Positions 1-8,580 of a DNA stretch of 55,454 nt are shown one piece after another. Source of the DNA: CAZDIO01 sp964505555 (lineage in GTDB: Bacteria > Bdellovibrionota_C > UBA2361 > SZUA-149 > CAZDIO01); assembly GCA_964505555.1 (NCBI GenBank), contig CAZDIO010000094.1:1-55454 (forward strand). Reading direction: 5' to 3'. The notes under the pieces were generated by a model. It had not been told where the DNA came from. It did not search any database and worked only from the letters and a program-made list of their open reading frames with translations. Position 1 is the first letter of the stretch. Each line of letters starts with the position of its first letter. Made by a program: the position numbers and the translations under genes.

Positions 1-142
1 CAGGCGTTTTTTTGTTGGAGGTGCAAAGTTTAAGACGAGGAGCTTTAACGTCATTGTGCGGAATAAGACCTCAATTACAGAGCCATTTACGTTTGATAGG
101 TCTGATCTTCGAGAGTTATTTTTCCCAGTTCATTATAACTAG
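1..142 (+). CDS. C-terminal fragment of an unknown protein
   Basis: An open frame runs from the window edge (first full codon at base 2) to a TAG at 140-142, giving 46 residues that end in FFPVHYN. The start lies outside the window. The fragment is rich in Phe, Arg and Thr with alternating polar and hydrophobic residues, which would suit a beta-rich or secreted C-terminus, but I do not recognise a family. It lies on the same strand as the small secreted protein that follows, about 86 bases away. Confidence 0.5.
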   Translation, partial: RRFFVGGAKFKTRSFNVIVRNKTSITEPFTFDRSDLRELFFPVHYN

Positions 143-228
143 TTATTTCAAAAACTGAAGCAAAGTCGGTCAGCTTCAGAACAGTCTTAGTCTTACGATT
201 ATCTACTAAACCTATAAAAGGGGTGTAT

Positions 229-792
229 ATGAAGTTCTATTCTCCGCTTATTCAAGCATTTCTCATCGTTCCTACTTTCATTTTATGTTCTAGCGTATTG
301 GCACACTCACAAACAACACCAGTTCGCACAACCGTTGTTGCAAAACTTCGCCTAATCCTTGCAACAACAGTTCAAGTTAGTGCTGAGGTTGATCCACTTG
401 GTGGAAACGGTTCTTTTAACGCTTCACAATTTACAATCGACCATCGAAATGGAGATATCATTATTCCTCCTTCCGGTAGCTTTATGGACGTTCTTCCCTT
501 TTTCTACGGAGTAAGTGAACTTCGAACCTCACTTCAATACTCCGCCGGACTTGGCGCAATTGGAGTCTCTCTCGTTTCTACTGCCGGCAAGGTTGTAAGT
601 GGAGGTTACTGCGTAGACATTAGCGGAGGACCATCCCGTCTCTGCTATCTCGATCACCAGATCTCCAGAATATATAAAGATGCCGCAGGAAATCCGGTCA
701 GAAAAACTGTCACCGGGGATTATTATCTAAAAACATACTACTCAAACGGCACCTCAACACAACATCTCATCAAACTTCGCGCCGGAAGTTAG
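229..792 (+). CDS. Small secreted protein of unknown function
   Basis: The product is 187 residues from the ATG at 229, which is preceded by an AGGGG ribosome-binding site five bases upstream. An in-frame GTG at 223 would overlap that site and is less likely. The N-terminus is a typical signal peptide: MKFYS, a hydrophobic stretch, then VLAHSQ as a plausible cleavage region. The mature part is about 160 residues, rich in Gly, Ser and Thr, with two cysteines (YCVDI and RLCYL) that could form one disulphide in the periplasm or outside the cell. I recognise no family. The small size, beta-prone composition and single disulphide would fit a pilin-like or adhesin-like domain, but that is a guess. 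Confidence 0.75.
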   Translation: MKFYSPLIQAFLIVPTFILCSSVLAHSQTTPVRTTVVAKLRLILATTVQVSAEVDPLGGNGSFNASQFTIDHRNGDIIIPPSGSFMDVLPFFYGVSELRTSLQYSAGLGAIGVSLVSTAGKVVSGGYCVDISGGPSRLCYLDHQISRIYKDAAGNPVRKTVTGDYYLKTYYSNGTSTQHLIKLRAGS

Positions 793-803
793 AGATAGCA
801 TAA

Positions 804-850
804 TAGACTCTAACAAAATGACGCTTCATTCCTGTCGTTTGGAGAGTCTA
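804..850. terminator. Inverted repeat between convergent genes
   Basis: TAGACTCT (804-811) pairs with AGAGTCTA (843-850), and inner CAAA/TTTG complementarity extends the stem. It lies between the end of the secreted protein (plus) and the end of the lipid kinase (minus). The last three bases of the right arm are the complement of the lipid kinase stop codon. There is no U-run, so its role as a bidirectional terminator is inferred from position. Confidence 0.45.
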
Positions 851-1813
851 AGAGCTAAGAATACCCCCTAACTGCTCACTTCCGACCAGGACTTGTACTT
901 TTCCTGCCTGCTGGATTCGATACTTTGTTGATTGGATCTCTTCGTGAGACTCTCCATCTATCTGTAGAGGTAATGTCTTTGGCATATTAAGTAACTCCCA
1001 CACCTGCCCCGTTCCGATCTCTACAGGTCGAAAGAATGGCAAGTGGTATGAGCTAAGGATCGTAAGATAGTTAAGGAGTGATGTATTAACAATCGCTTCT
1101 AGTTCTTCATCAAATGGAGAGCTTCGTGGATTTGAGATACCAAGTCCAAGACAGGAAGAGATGTTTGAAAACATCAAAGTTTTTACAGAAGACGGAAATG
1201 ATGAGAGCTCTTTTTCCTCACAGCGGATTTTTACCCCATGAAGTGAAAAGCTATAGAACCCATGGCGCAGAGAGGAGAGGAGATAAAAGAGCCGGTTACG
1301 AATAATTTCTATACGCTGCGGAATCTCTTCAAATTGATCTCGCCATTGTGAGAACTCTTTCACTACCACTCCATCAAGGCCAAAGGAGAGATAATTACAA
1401 AAAGTAGTAAAACTCTCATAAGCATCACCGTATTCTAACTTCCATAAGGTGATCTCTTTTGTTCTTCCACTCTTGTAGTAATTGATTAATTTCTCAGGAG
1501 CCGTAAGAGAAAAACTTTTATAGACCCCAAGTTCCTTTGCCAGATCATTTCCCGTCCCGAGAGGCAGGATGCCGATAATTATATCTTGGTCTTTACAAAG
1601 TGAAAGAATTCGAGAAACAGTTCCGTCTCCACCACCAACAAGGAGTGCATCAAATTCTTTTGCGTATTCTAATTGGCGATCAAGTTGCTGATAGTCAATC
1701 TCAGCGATCTCGCCTTCTAGATCTCCGTTACGTTTTAGTTGTTGAAGCGAGACAATTAAATCCCTTCCGCGCTTTCCACCAGAGAGGGGATTTATCAAAC
1801 AGTAAAACCTCAC
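848..1813 (-). CDS. Diacylglycerol/sphingosine kinase family lipid kinase
   Basis: This 321-residue protein belongs to the DagK/LCB5/YegS catalytic family, which transfers phosphate from ATP to diacylglycerol or related lipids at the cytoplasmic membrane face. The evidence is an N-terminal INPLSGGKRG strand-loop (about residues 8-17), the nucleotide-binding VGGGDGT motif near residue 60, and LPLGTGNDLAKELG near residue 85. Length suits the family. The GTG start overlaps the secA stop in a GTGA, so the two genes are translationally coupled. The lipid substrate cannot be read from the sequence; YegS-like phosphatidylglycerol kinases share these motifs. Confidence 0.85.
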   Translation of the reverse strand: MRFYCLINPLSGGKRGRDLIVSLQQLKRNGDLEGEIAEIDYQQLDRQLEYAKEFDALLVGGGDGTVSRILSLCKDQDIIIGILPLGTGNDLAKELGVYKSFSLTAPEKLINYYKSGRTKEITLWKLEYGDAYESFTTFCNYLSFGLDGVVVKEFSQWRDQFEEIPQRIEIIRNRLFYLLSSLRHGFYSFSLHGVKIRCEEKELSSFPSSVKTLMFSNISSCLGLGISNPRSSPFDEELEAIVNTSLLNYLTILSSYHLPFFRPVEIGTGQVWELLNMPKTLPLQIDGESHEEIQSTKYRIQQAGKVQVLVGSEQLGGILSS

Positions 1814-4569
1814 CTATTTCTCTTTCTTGCCTCTTTGGCTGCCTTTGCTTTTTTTCGACGAGCTGCTTTCTCCTGGGCAAATGCGGCATGTTGTTGACTA
1901 ATACTCGGCGGGCGATGATCTTGAATTTCAGGACCACGGGTCAAAGCTTCTTTTCGTCGACGATCATGGCGATTAAAACCATCAACCCGTTGACCTTGCC
2001 CCTGGCTTTCTACCACGTTCTCGTGAATGGATCGTGCTGCTTCTTCCTGTTTACGATGGAGCTCTATCTCGCGCTCTTCAATCTGCCGAATCTCCTCTTC
2101 ACTTGGAAGCTCAGGAATAAACACGTTTTGAATGACTGCTGATTTTACCGCCATCATCATCGCCGCAAAGAGCTCAAACGCTTCTCGTTGATACTCAACC
2201 AGGGGGTTTTGTTGTCCATAACCCCGCAGCCCAATACCTTCTTTTAAGTGTTCAATATTTGTAAGATGCTCCTTCCAGTAATGATCAATCGCCTGGAGAA
2301 ACACAATCCGCCCAAGCTTTACAAGCCTCTGCCCCCCAAACCGATTTTTTCTCTCTTGAAAGCGGTGAAATGCTTGCTCTTTAAAGAACTCAAACAACTC
2401 CTGCGCTAGCCCCTTCCCGGCGCGTTCTTGTTTTTCAAGAAACGATTCTGGAAGAAGCGCCAACCCAAAATACTGGGTAAACTCAGTAAACATCGCCTTG
2501 ATGTCCCAATTCCTCGGTGCTTCTTTCTCCGAAGCATGACTCATGATGATGTCTTCAAGAATATCAGGAATGGTTTCAATTATCTGATCTTCAATCCCTT
2601 GATCACGGAGCACTTTATCGCGTAACGAGTAGATCACCTCTCGTTGCTTATTCATGACGTTGTCATACTCAAGAAGATGTTTACGGATATCAAAGTGATA
2701 TCCTTCTACCTTCTTTTGTGCGTTTTCAATCGCTCGAGCAACAAGCGCCCCCTCAATAGCGTCTTCTTCGGTCATCCCCACGCGGGTCATGATCGCCTGC
2801 ATCCGTTCACCACCAAAACGCCGCATCAGATCATCTTCAAGAGATACATAGAACCGTGAACTTCCTGGATCTCCCTGTCGACCAGAACGACCACGAAGCT
2901 GATTATCAATACGACGGCTCTCGTGACGTTCAGTGCCTAAAATATGAAGCCCACCTGCTTCAAGAACCTTCTCTCGCTCTTCAGCGCAGACAGAACGAAA
3001 ATGCAGAAGCTGCTCTTGAAATTGTGGATCCGCTGGATCTTTTGTTCCGGCTGCTGCCGCTGCTAGAAATTCTGCATTTCCACCAAGAATAATATCTGTT
3101 CCTCGACCGGCCATGTTTGTAGAAATTGTAACCGATCCAAAACGACCGGCCTGAGCAATAATTTCCGCTTCACGTTCATGTTGCTTTGCATTTAAAACAT
3201 GATGCTTAATTCCGCGCTTTCCAAGAAACGCGCTGAGCACCTCTGATTTTTCAATACTGACCGTGCCCACAAGAACTGGTTGGCCCTCTTCGTGACATTC
3301 CTCGATCTCGTCGCAAACCGCTTTAAATTTCCCACGCTCGGTAGAAAAGACCACATCAGGATTATCTTCACGGATCATCGGTTCATTTGTCGGAATCACC
3401 ACAACATCAAGATTGTAGATCTTCTTAAACTCTACCGCTTCGGTGTCAGCGGTTCCGGTCATTCCCGAAAGCTTTTTGTACATGCGGAAATAATTTTGAA
3501 ACGTAATCGTTGCCAGGGTTTGACTCTCTCGTGCAATTTTGACCCCTTCTTTTGCTTCTACAGCTTGGTGGAGCCCATCTGACCACCGTCGACCGTGCAT
3601 CAATCGTCCCGTAAACTCATCGACAATCGTTACCTGGTTATCTCGAACTACGTAATCAACATCTCGCTTCATCGTTACATGCGCCTTGAGCGCCTGCGTA
3701 ACATGATGCACCACATCAATGTGCTTTGGATCGTAGAGATTTTCGAGTTGAAGGAGTTTCTCTACCTGGGCGATACCTTCATCAGTAAGCATCACCTGTT
3801 TTGACTTTAGATCTACCGTGTAGTGAACATCAGTTTTTAGATGTTTCACTAAGCCGTTTGCCACTGAATATTTCTCGGTAGGTTCCTCACTCGGACCTGA
3901 GATAATCAATGGAGTTCTTGCTTCATCGACAAGAATGGAGTCCACTTCGTCGACGATGGCATAGGCATGGCCACGTTGCGCCATTTCGCTCAGCTCCATC
4001 TTCATGTTGTCACGAAGAAAATCAAATCCAAATTCATTGTTTTGACCGTAGGTGATATCACACCGGTATGCTTGACACTTCTCTTCATGCTCCATCCCAA
4101 CCACATTGATCCCAGTGGAGAGACCAAGAAAAGAGTAGATACGCGCCATCCATTCTGCGTCACGTTTTGCGAGGTAATCGTTTACCGTTACCACGTGGAC
4201 ACCATTTCCCGTAAGCGCGTTAAGGTAGACAGGAAGGGTCGCGGTCAGTGTTTTTCCCTCTCCCGTTTTCATCTCGGCTATTTTTCCATCATGAAGAACC
4301 ATGCCCCCAATAAGCTGCACATCAAAGTGTCTCATCCCCAATGTGCGCTTTGAGGTTTCTCGAACAACAGCAAAAGCTTCTGGTAACAAGCTATCGAGCG
4401 ATTCACCTTGTGAGATCCGCTCCTTAAAACGAGAAGTTTGTTCTTGAAGATCTCTGTCGCTGAACTTAGAAAATTTCTCCTCAAGCTCGTTAATGAGCTG
4501 CACCCGTGGCCAGAGTCGTTTTAGTTCTCTCTCGTTTTTTGAACCAAAGATTTTTTTAAGAAGATACAT
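1810..4569 (-). CDS. secA: Preprotein translocase ATPase SecA
   Basis: SecA drives post-translational export of unfolded proteins through SecYEG using ATP. The 919-residue product shows Walker A MKTGEGKT (residues 100-107), a VDEVDSILVDEA DEAD-box region, the preprotein cross-linking domain, and the second motor domain with NMAGRGTDI and RQGDPGSSRFYVSLEDDL. The C-terminal tail is basic and Ala/Lys-rich and ends in RKRNR. It has no cysteines, so the SecB- and lipid-binding CxC zinc motif present in E. coli SecA is missing. The lipid kinase overlaps its 3' end. No clear Shine-Dalgarno precedes the ATG. Confidence 0.98.
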   Translation of the reverse strand: MYLLKKIFGSKNERELKRLWPRVQLINELEEKFSKFSDRDLQEQTSRFKERISQGESLDSLLPEAFAVVRETSKRTLGMRHFDVQLIGGMVLHDGKIAEMKTGEGKTLTATLPVYLNALTGNGVHVVTVNDYLAKRDAEWMARIYSFLGLSTGINVVGMEHEEKCQAYRCDITYGQNNEFGFDFLRDNMKMELSEMAQRGHAYAIVDEVDSILVDEARTPLIISGPSEEPTEKYSVANGLVKHLKTDVHYTVDLKSKQVMLTDEGIAQVEKLLQLENLYDPKHIDVVHHVTQALKAHVTMKRDVDYVVRDNQVTIVDEFTGRLMHGRRWSDGLHQAVEAKEGVKIARESQTLATITFQNYFRMYKKLSGMTGTADTEAVEFKKIYNLDVVVIPTNEPMIREDNPDVVFSTERGKFKAVCDEIEECHEEGQPVLVGTVSIEKSEVLSAFLGKRGIKHHVLNAKQHEREAEIIAQAGRFGSVTISTNMAGRGTDIILGGNAEFLAAAAAGTKDPADPQFQEQLLHFRSVCAEEREKVLEAGGLHILGTERHESRRIDNQLRGRSGRQGDPGSSRFYVSLEDDLMRRFGGERMQAIMTRVGMTEEDAIEGALVARAIENAQKKVEGYHFDIRKHLLEYDNVMNKQREVIYSLRDKVLRDQGIEDQIIETIPDILEDIIMSHASEKEAPRNWDIKAMFTEFTQYFGLALLPESFLEKQERAGKGLAQELFEFFKEQAFHRFQERKNRFGGQRLVKLGRIVFLQAIDHYWKEHLTNIEHLKEGIGLRGYGQQNPLVEYQREAFELFAAMMMAVKSAVIQNVFIPELPSEEEIRQIEEREIELHRKQEEAARSIHENVVESQGQGQRVDGFNRHDRRRKEALTRGPEIQDHRPPSISQQHAAFAQEKAARRKKAKAAKEARKRNR

Positions 4570-4620
4570 AAATCTGTTTTACTTTCTTACGACACTGCCT
4601 GCCTCGCATGTAACGCTGCA

Positions 4621-5829
4621 TCATGCCGGTTGGGATACTAGTATCGGGAGTTTTCCCCTCTTTGAGAAGACCTCTTGAAGCTCACTTCCCGCCGCTGGCG
4701 AATTCCCTGCAATATATCGCCAAGCCGCTGCACTTTCCATACACATATACACAGGAAGAGTAGCGTTTACCGCCTTCAACTCTTTCCATACAAAATTAAC
4801 CAGTTTCATTCGAAGGGGCTGAACATATCGAACTTTGTTGTCTTTCGCTACAATCTGCTCTCCATAAGGAATTTTGCTATTGGGAAAACGCTTCTGCATC
4901 ATCTGTTGCATCTCCGGTTTATATCGAAGAGATGAGACGCTCACCCAGGCTACGTTTTTTGGGTCAATACGCGAAAAAATATACTGAACAAGATCGCGAT
5001 ACCCATCCTCCCAACCCTCAAAGAGGATCAGGGGATCAAAGTGAAATCCAACTCGGTAACCAGCCTCAACAACTCTACTGGCTGCGGTAATTCGTCTCTC
5101 AAGCGAAGCGGTGAAAGCCTCATCCTTTGTAGTAATTTGCGGCGCATTGACTGACCAAGACACTACAGTTTTTCCCAAATGTTCATTGCGTAATGCAAGG
5201 AGGTTATCAACAAAATCAAACTTTGATTTAAGTTCGAGGATCAGGTTTGGAATACGTGCAAAAAATGGCACAAGCTCCGTGGTAAGATCCGTAAGTTCAT
5301 CCCAAACGAGGCTATCCATCACCTCGCCGGTGCCAATTCTAAAAAGCCTGTCGGGATTTTGTTGTGCTTTGGATTCGATCTCTCCAAGCATATCTTTTGT
5401 ATTGGTAAAGATCTTCATCGTCGGATTTCTTTTCAGATATGATTGGAGAAAACAGTACGTACAATCAAGCGGGCACCCCTCTCCTGGATTAACCGTCCAG
5501 AGGTTGCAACAGACATGATGATCCGTGCCTGGGCACGCTTCAAGCCAATGACCCCGATGACGTGAAAGAAGCAGTCGGCGTTTGCCCAGCGTAAACTGTT
5601 CATCTTCTGAGTGTTGATGATCCCCTTTTTCAACTCGTAACGGATCCAAGTTTGTTGAAACTCGAACCACCTGTCGATCGCGAGGGAGTCTCTTTAACAC
5701 CCGTTTTGTGAGTGGATCCTCTCTTGCTTCGTCGGTAACATAGATGAGCTCAGGCCAGAATTCACGAATGTGGCTTGATGTTTCCTCTTCTTTTAAACCT
5801 TCCTCTTTAAACACCCTATTCTCGTTCAC
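4621..5829 (-). CDS. Spore photoproduct lyase family radical SAM protein
   Basis: This 402-residue protein carries the 4Fe-4S radical SAM motif CPLDCTYC (Cys119, Cys123, Cys126) in the setting GEGCPLDCTYCFLQSY, which is typical of the SplB family. Later segments match that fold: SWSVNA, RRITAASRVVEAGY, and FHFDPLILFEGWEDGY. In Bacillus SplB a cysteine (Cys141) donates hydrogen to repair the DNA photoproduct. Here the equivalent stretch reads RIGTGEVMDS, and no cysteine occurs between Cys126 and the C-terminal YMCMES. It may therefore act differently from true spore photoproduct lyase. It is translationally coupled (GTGA) to an unknown gene and lies at the end of the bioA-bioD operon. Confidence 0.85.
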   Translation of the reverse strand: MNENRVFKEEGLKEEETSSHIREFWPELIYVTDEAREDPLTKRVLKRLPRDRQVVRVSTNLDPLRVEKGDHQHSEDEQFTLGKRRLLLSRHRGHWLEACPGTDHHVCCNLWTVNPGEGCPLDCTYCFLQSYLKRNPTMKIFTNTKDMLGEIESKAQQNPDRLFRIGTGEVMDSLVWDELTDLTTELVPFFARIPNLILELKSKFDFVDNLLALRNEHLGKTVVSWSVNAPQITTKDEAFTASLERRITAASRVVEAGYRVGFHFDPLILFEGWEDGYRDLVQYIFSRIDPKNVAWVSVSSLRYKPEMQQMMQKRFPNSKIPYGEQIVAKDNKVRYVQPLRMKLVNFVWKELKAVNATLPVYMCMESAAAWRYIAGNSPAAGSELQEVFSKRGKLPILVSQPA

Positions 5830-6356
5830 ACATCCCCACTGAGTACTGAAAAAATTCGAAAGAGCGCAGGATGAGTTGAGAGAGTTTTGAAATTATTTGC
5901 AGCCTGGATGCAGTCATCGGCCGTTTTTAAAGAAAGTGAGCAGGTAATCGCATCTCCTTCCAAATCCTTTGGGAGCTCAAAGCGAAATCCAGATTCTTTG
6001 ACGATCTCTTTTCGGCACTCCTCTAATTCACTCCAGATCTTTGCTACTTCTGGATATCGAAGACTCTCAAGAAACAGCTTCACCTTCAGTTGTTTTTCTT
6101 TCGTGTGCAATCGCTCATCTTCAAAAACCAAAGAAAGGTCAGGGCTCGACAGAAGTTTTGCTGTCGTTATCCGATCTCGGGCTGCAACTTCATCGACAAG
6201 ACGTAAAATCTCTCGGAAGGTATTGGCACTGGGACTAAGAGCACCGATGAGGCGTTCAAACATCGGTTCTTCTTCTGGGAGTCGATTTTGAAGACGCTCA
6301 AGGAGAGTTCCCTCGATTCGCTTCGACCCGATATATTCTGTAATGATTTCAGACAT
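5826..6356 (-). CDS. Unknown 176-residue protein coupled to bioD and the SPL-family gene
   Basis: This soluble, mostly helical, charged protein has no signal peptide or membrane segment. Its ATG overlaps the bioD stop (TAATG), and its own stop overlaps the start of the radical SAM gene (GTGA), so all three are very likely translated together. The C-terminal part (LKTADDCIQAANNFKTL) has the look of an alpha/alpha helical bundle. I do not recognise a family. The tight coupling suggests it works with the radical SAM protein, for instance as a partner or substrate-recognition subunit, but nothing in the sequence shows this directly. Confidence 0.75.
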   Translation of the reverse strand: MSEIITEYIGSKRIEGTLLERLQNRLPEEEPMFERLIGALSPSANTFREILRLVDEVAARDRITTAKLLSSPDLSLVFEDERLHTKEKQLKVKLFLESLRYPEVAKIWSELEECRKEIVKESGFRFELPKDLEGDAITCSLSLKTADDCIQAANNFKTLSTHPALFRIFSVLSGDV

Positions 6357-7126
6357 TACGCCGCAAGAAGCTCCTTCTTCCGATAATGTGCAAGGAGCTC
6401 CACCGTAAGACGTTGAATCTCTCCATGATCTGCATAAGAAGAGATGCTTTCCCTTGTTGGTCGGAGATCTTCTAATACCGGTAACGCACAGAGTTCTTTT
6501 ATTCCGTATCGACGCCCGACCTCTCTGAGGAGATCGCGATTTGTTTGCAGCGCATCTTTTTCGCTCTCCCCTTTTATCTTGAAAAAGAGATCATTAAAAA
6601 CATACCCCACACAAGAGATCCCCTCACTCTGAAGCGCTTCAAACGTTAACGCCGCGTGATTGATCGCTCCGAGACGTGAGCCAACCACCACCAAGGCCTC
6701 CATCGCACATTCACGAGCGATATCAACAAAGGTATAATCCTCTACAATCGGTACAAGTAACCCTCCCGTGCCCTCAACAAGGAGGTATTCACTTTCAAGT
6801 GAGCTCTTTTTAATTCTCGCTACTAACTGTTTATAATCAAAAGTCACTTTTTCTAGTTCAAGCGCCGCCTTAGGAGCGACGGCATGAGAAAACCGATAGA
6901 AAATATTTTCATATGGAAGTCCTTTATCGGCGAGGGAGAGAAGATTTGCATCGTGAGCATGGAGTCTTCCCATTTCATCAACAGCACATCCTGTCTCTAT
7001 TGGCTTGAGAGCTCGAACATTGACCCCTTGCTTACAGAGATTTGCATAGAGGAGTGTTAAAACTGTGGTTTTCCCAATTCCGGTATCAGTGCCGGTAACA
7101 AAAAGTATTTTCGGAGCTGTTTTCAC
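6356..7126 (-). CDS. bioD: Dethiobiotin synthetase
   Basis: BioD closes the ureido ring of dethiobiotin from 7,8-diaminopelargonate, CO2 and ATP, the penultimate step of biotin synthesis. The N-terminal P-loop FVTGTDTGIGKTTV (residues 9-22) is diagnostic, followed by KPIETG and LLVEGTGGLLVPI (about residues 115-127). At 256 residues it is a little longer than the E. coli enzyme (about 225), the extra being mainly C-terminal. It directly abuts bioA (7126/7127) and overlaps the next gene by one base. bioB, bioF and bioC/H are not in this window. Confidence 0.95.
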   Translation of the reverse strand: MKTAPKILFVTGTDTGIGKTTVLTLLYANLCKQGVNVRALKPIETGCAVDEMGRLHAHDANLLSLADKGLPYENIFYRFSHAVAPKAALELEKVTFDYKQLVARIKKSSLESEYLLVEGTGGLLVPIVEDYTFVDIARECAMEALVVVGSRLGAINHAALTFEALQSEGISCVGYVFNDLFFKIKGESEKDALQTNRDLLREVGRRYGIKELCALPVLEDLRPTRESISSYADHGEIQRLTVELLAHYRKKELLAA

Positions 7127-8509
7127 TTACTTTTCGCCCAGCGCTCTTTGAATCGATTCACTTGTAATCTGCACAAGACGAGTTAGATCGCGTTCATTCA
7201 TCGCTAAGGCAGGCATCAAAATCATTACATTCCCCAGAGGTCGAATAAAAGCGCCGAGCTTCCTTGCTTCTCGGACAATTCTTAGTCCCGCACACTCCCC
7301 GATATCGTACGGGACCCGGTGTCCTGGAATTTTTGTAAGTTCAATTCCAGTCATCAATCCAAAACGGCGCACCTCGTCAACGTGTGCAAGTGGTGTAATG
7401 TACTGAGCGAGTTCTTTACCAAAATGATTACTCCTCTCAGAAACTTTTGTGATCACCTCTTGATCTGAAAAAAGTTGAAGGCTCGCTCTTGCCGCGCTTG
7501 CTGCAAGGGGATTTCCTGCAAATGTTTGCCCATAAAAGAACGCCTTCTTCTCTTTAGGATCTCCCACAAATCCTTCAAAAATCTGTTCTGTGGCAATGGC
7601 CGCTGAGATTGGCAGATACCCCCCACTTAACCCTTTTCCAACCACCACCACATCAGGGGTTATCTCTGCATGCTCAAAAGCAAACATCTTTCCTGTTTTT
7701 CCAAAACCAGTCGCCACTTCATCGACAATTAAAAAGATATCGTATCGCTTACACAGCAGCGAGAGCTCTTTTAAATACCGTTTCGAATGAATCCAGATTC
7801 CTGCCGCACCCTGCACTATTGGTTCGATGATCAACGCTGCAATCTGCGCGCCTTCTCTTTGAAAGAGCTCTGCAGCTTCTCTTAAACTCCTTTCTTCTGC
7901 GTTTTCTTCACTGAGACCTTTATAAAATCGATAATAGTGTGGTGGATGAATCTGCTCTGCCCTTACGACAACGGAAGAGAGCGCCTGGTGAAAGTCTTCT
8001 TGAAATCCAACCCCCACCGCTCCGAGCGTATCACCGTGGTAAGCACCAACGAGGGAAGCAAATTTCTTTTTCTTCTCTCCTCCTCTACTTTGTTGACGTT
8101 GCCACCACTCAAGACACATTCTCAGGCTCGCCTCTACCGCAGTGCTGCCACTATCAGCATAAAAAACCCGACTCAGCTCTTTCGGGAGAAAGGTAATGAG
8201 GGCTTGGGTGAGTTCTAAAATTGGTCGGTGACTTAATCCTAACAACGTTGAGTGACAAAGTTGTCGCGATTGATCCTGAAGCGCAGAGAGGATCTCCGGC
8301 ACTCCGTGTCCATGAACGTTGCACCACAATGAGGAGACTCCGTCTAGTAACCGCTCTCCGGTAACAGTCATCAGCTCTACCCCTTGAGCAGATTCGATTA
8401 TCAGTGGCTCTTCCTCCCTCCAAACTTTCTCCTGGGTAAAGGGGTGCCAGAGATGTGCAAAGTCGACCTGCGTCAATGAACGATAGAGGTCTTGAAGGTT
8501 AGCTTTCAT
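7127..8509 (-). CDS. bioA: Adenosylmethionine-8-amino-7-oxononanoate aminotransferase
   Basis: BioA is a PLP-dependent class III aminotransferase that converts KAPA to DAPA with S-adenosylmethionine as amino donor. The 460-residue protein starts with the BioA-type LWHPFTQ motif (residues 20-26). It also has the VDEVATGFGKTGKMFAFE aspartate region and the PLP lysine in VGKGLSGGYLPISA. Length is normal. It is the first gene of a bioA-bioD-unknown-radical SAM operon, with a recognisable promoter just upstream that overlaps the end of the preceding gene. No BirA-type operator palindrome is evident in the roughly 70-base leader, and no strong Shine-Dalgarno is seen. Confidence 0.95.
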   Translation of the reverse strand: MKANLQDLYRSLTQVDFAHLWHPFTQEKVWREEEPLIIESAQGVELMTVTGERLLDGVSSLWCNVHGHGVPEILSALQDQSRQLCHSTLLGLSHRPILELTQALITFLPKELSRVFYADSGSTAVEASLRMCLEWWQRQQSRGGEKKKKFASLVGAYHGDTLGAVGVGFQEDFHQALSSVVVRAEQIHPPHYYRFYKGLSEENAEERSLREAAELFQREGAQIAALIIEPIVQGAAGIWIHSKRYLKELSLLCKRYDIFLIVDEVATGFGKTGKMFAFEHAEITPDVVVVGKGLSGGYLPISAAIATEQIFEGFVGDPKEKKAFFYGQTFAGNPLAASAARASLQLFSDQEVITKVSERSNHFGKELAQYITPLAHVDEVRRFGLMTGIELTKIPGHRVPYDIGECAGLRIVREARKLGAFIRPLGNVMILMPALAMNERDLTRLVQITSESIQRALGEK

Positions 8510-8550
8510 TTAATTACTTATTGTTTTACGGGAAAATACTAACTTGAGAG

Positions 8551-8580
8551 ATTATAGAAGGAAAAGGATCTCCGGTTCAA
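8551..8580 (-). promoter_or_regulatory. Sigma-70-type promoter for the bioA operon
   Basis: Read on the minus strand, TTGAAC (8575-8580) is followed by an 18-base spacer and TATAAT (8551-8556), a perfect -10 box. Transcription would start near 8544, about 35 bases upstream of the bioA ATG. The -35 box overlaps the stop codon of the coiled-coil gene, so the bio genes can be expressed independently of that upstream operon. Confidence 0.6.

Noticed and set aside
3967..4353. 128-residue reading frame on the plus strand inside secA
   Set aside because: It is fully opposite a strongly conserved secA region and has no family signature or ribosome-binding site.
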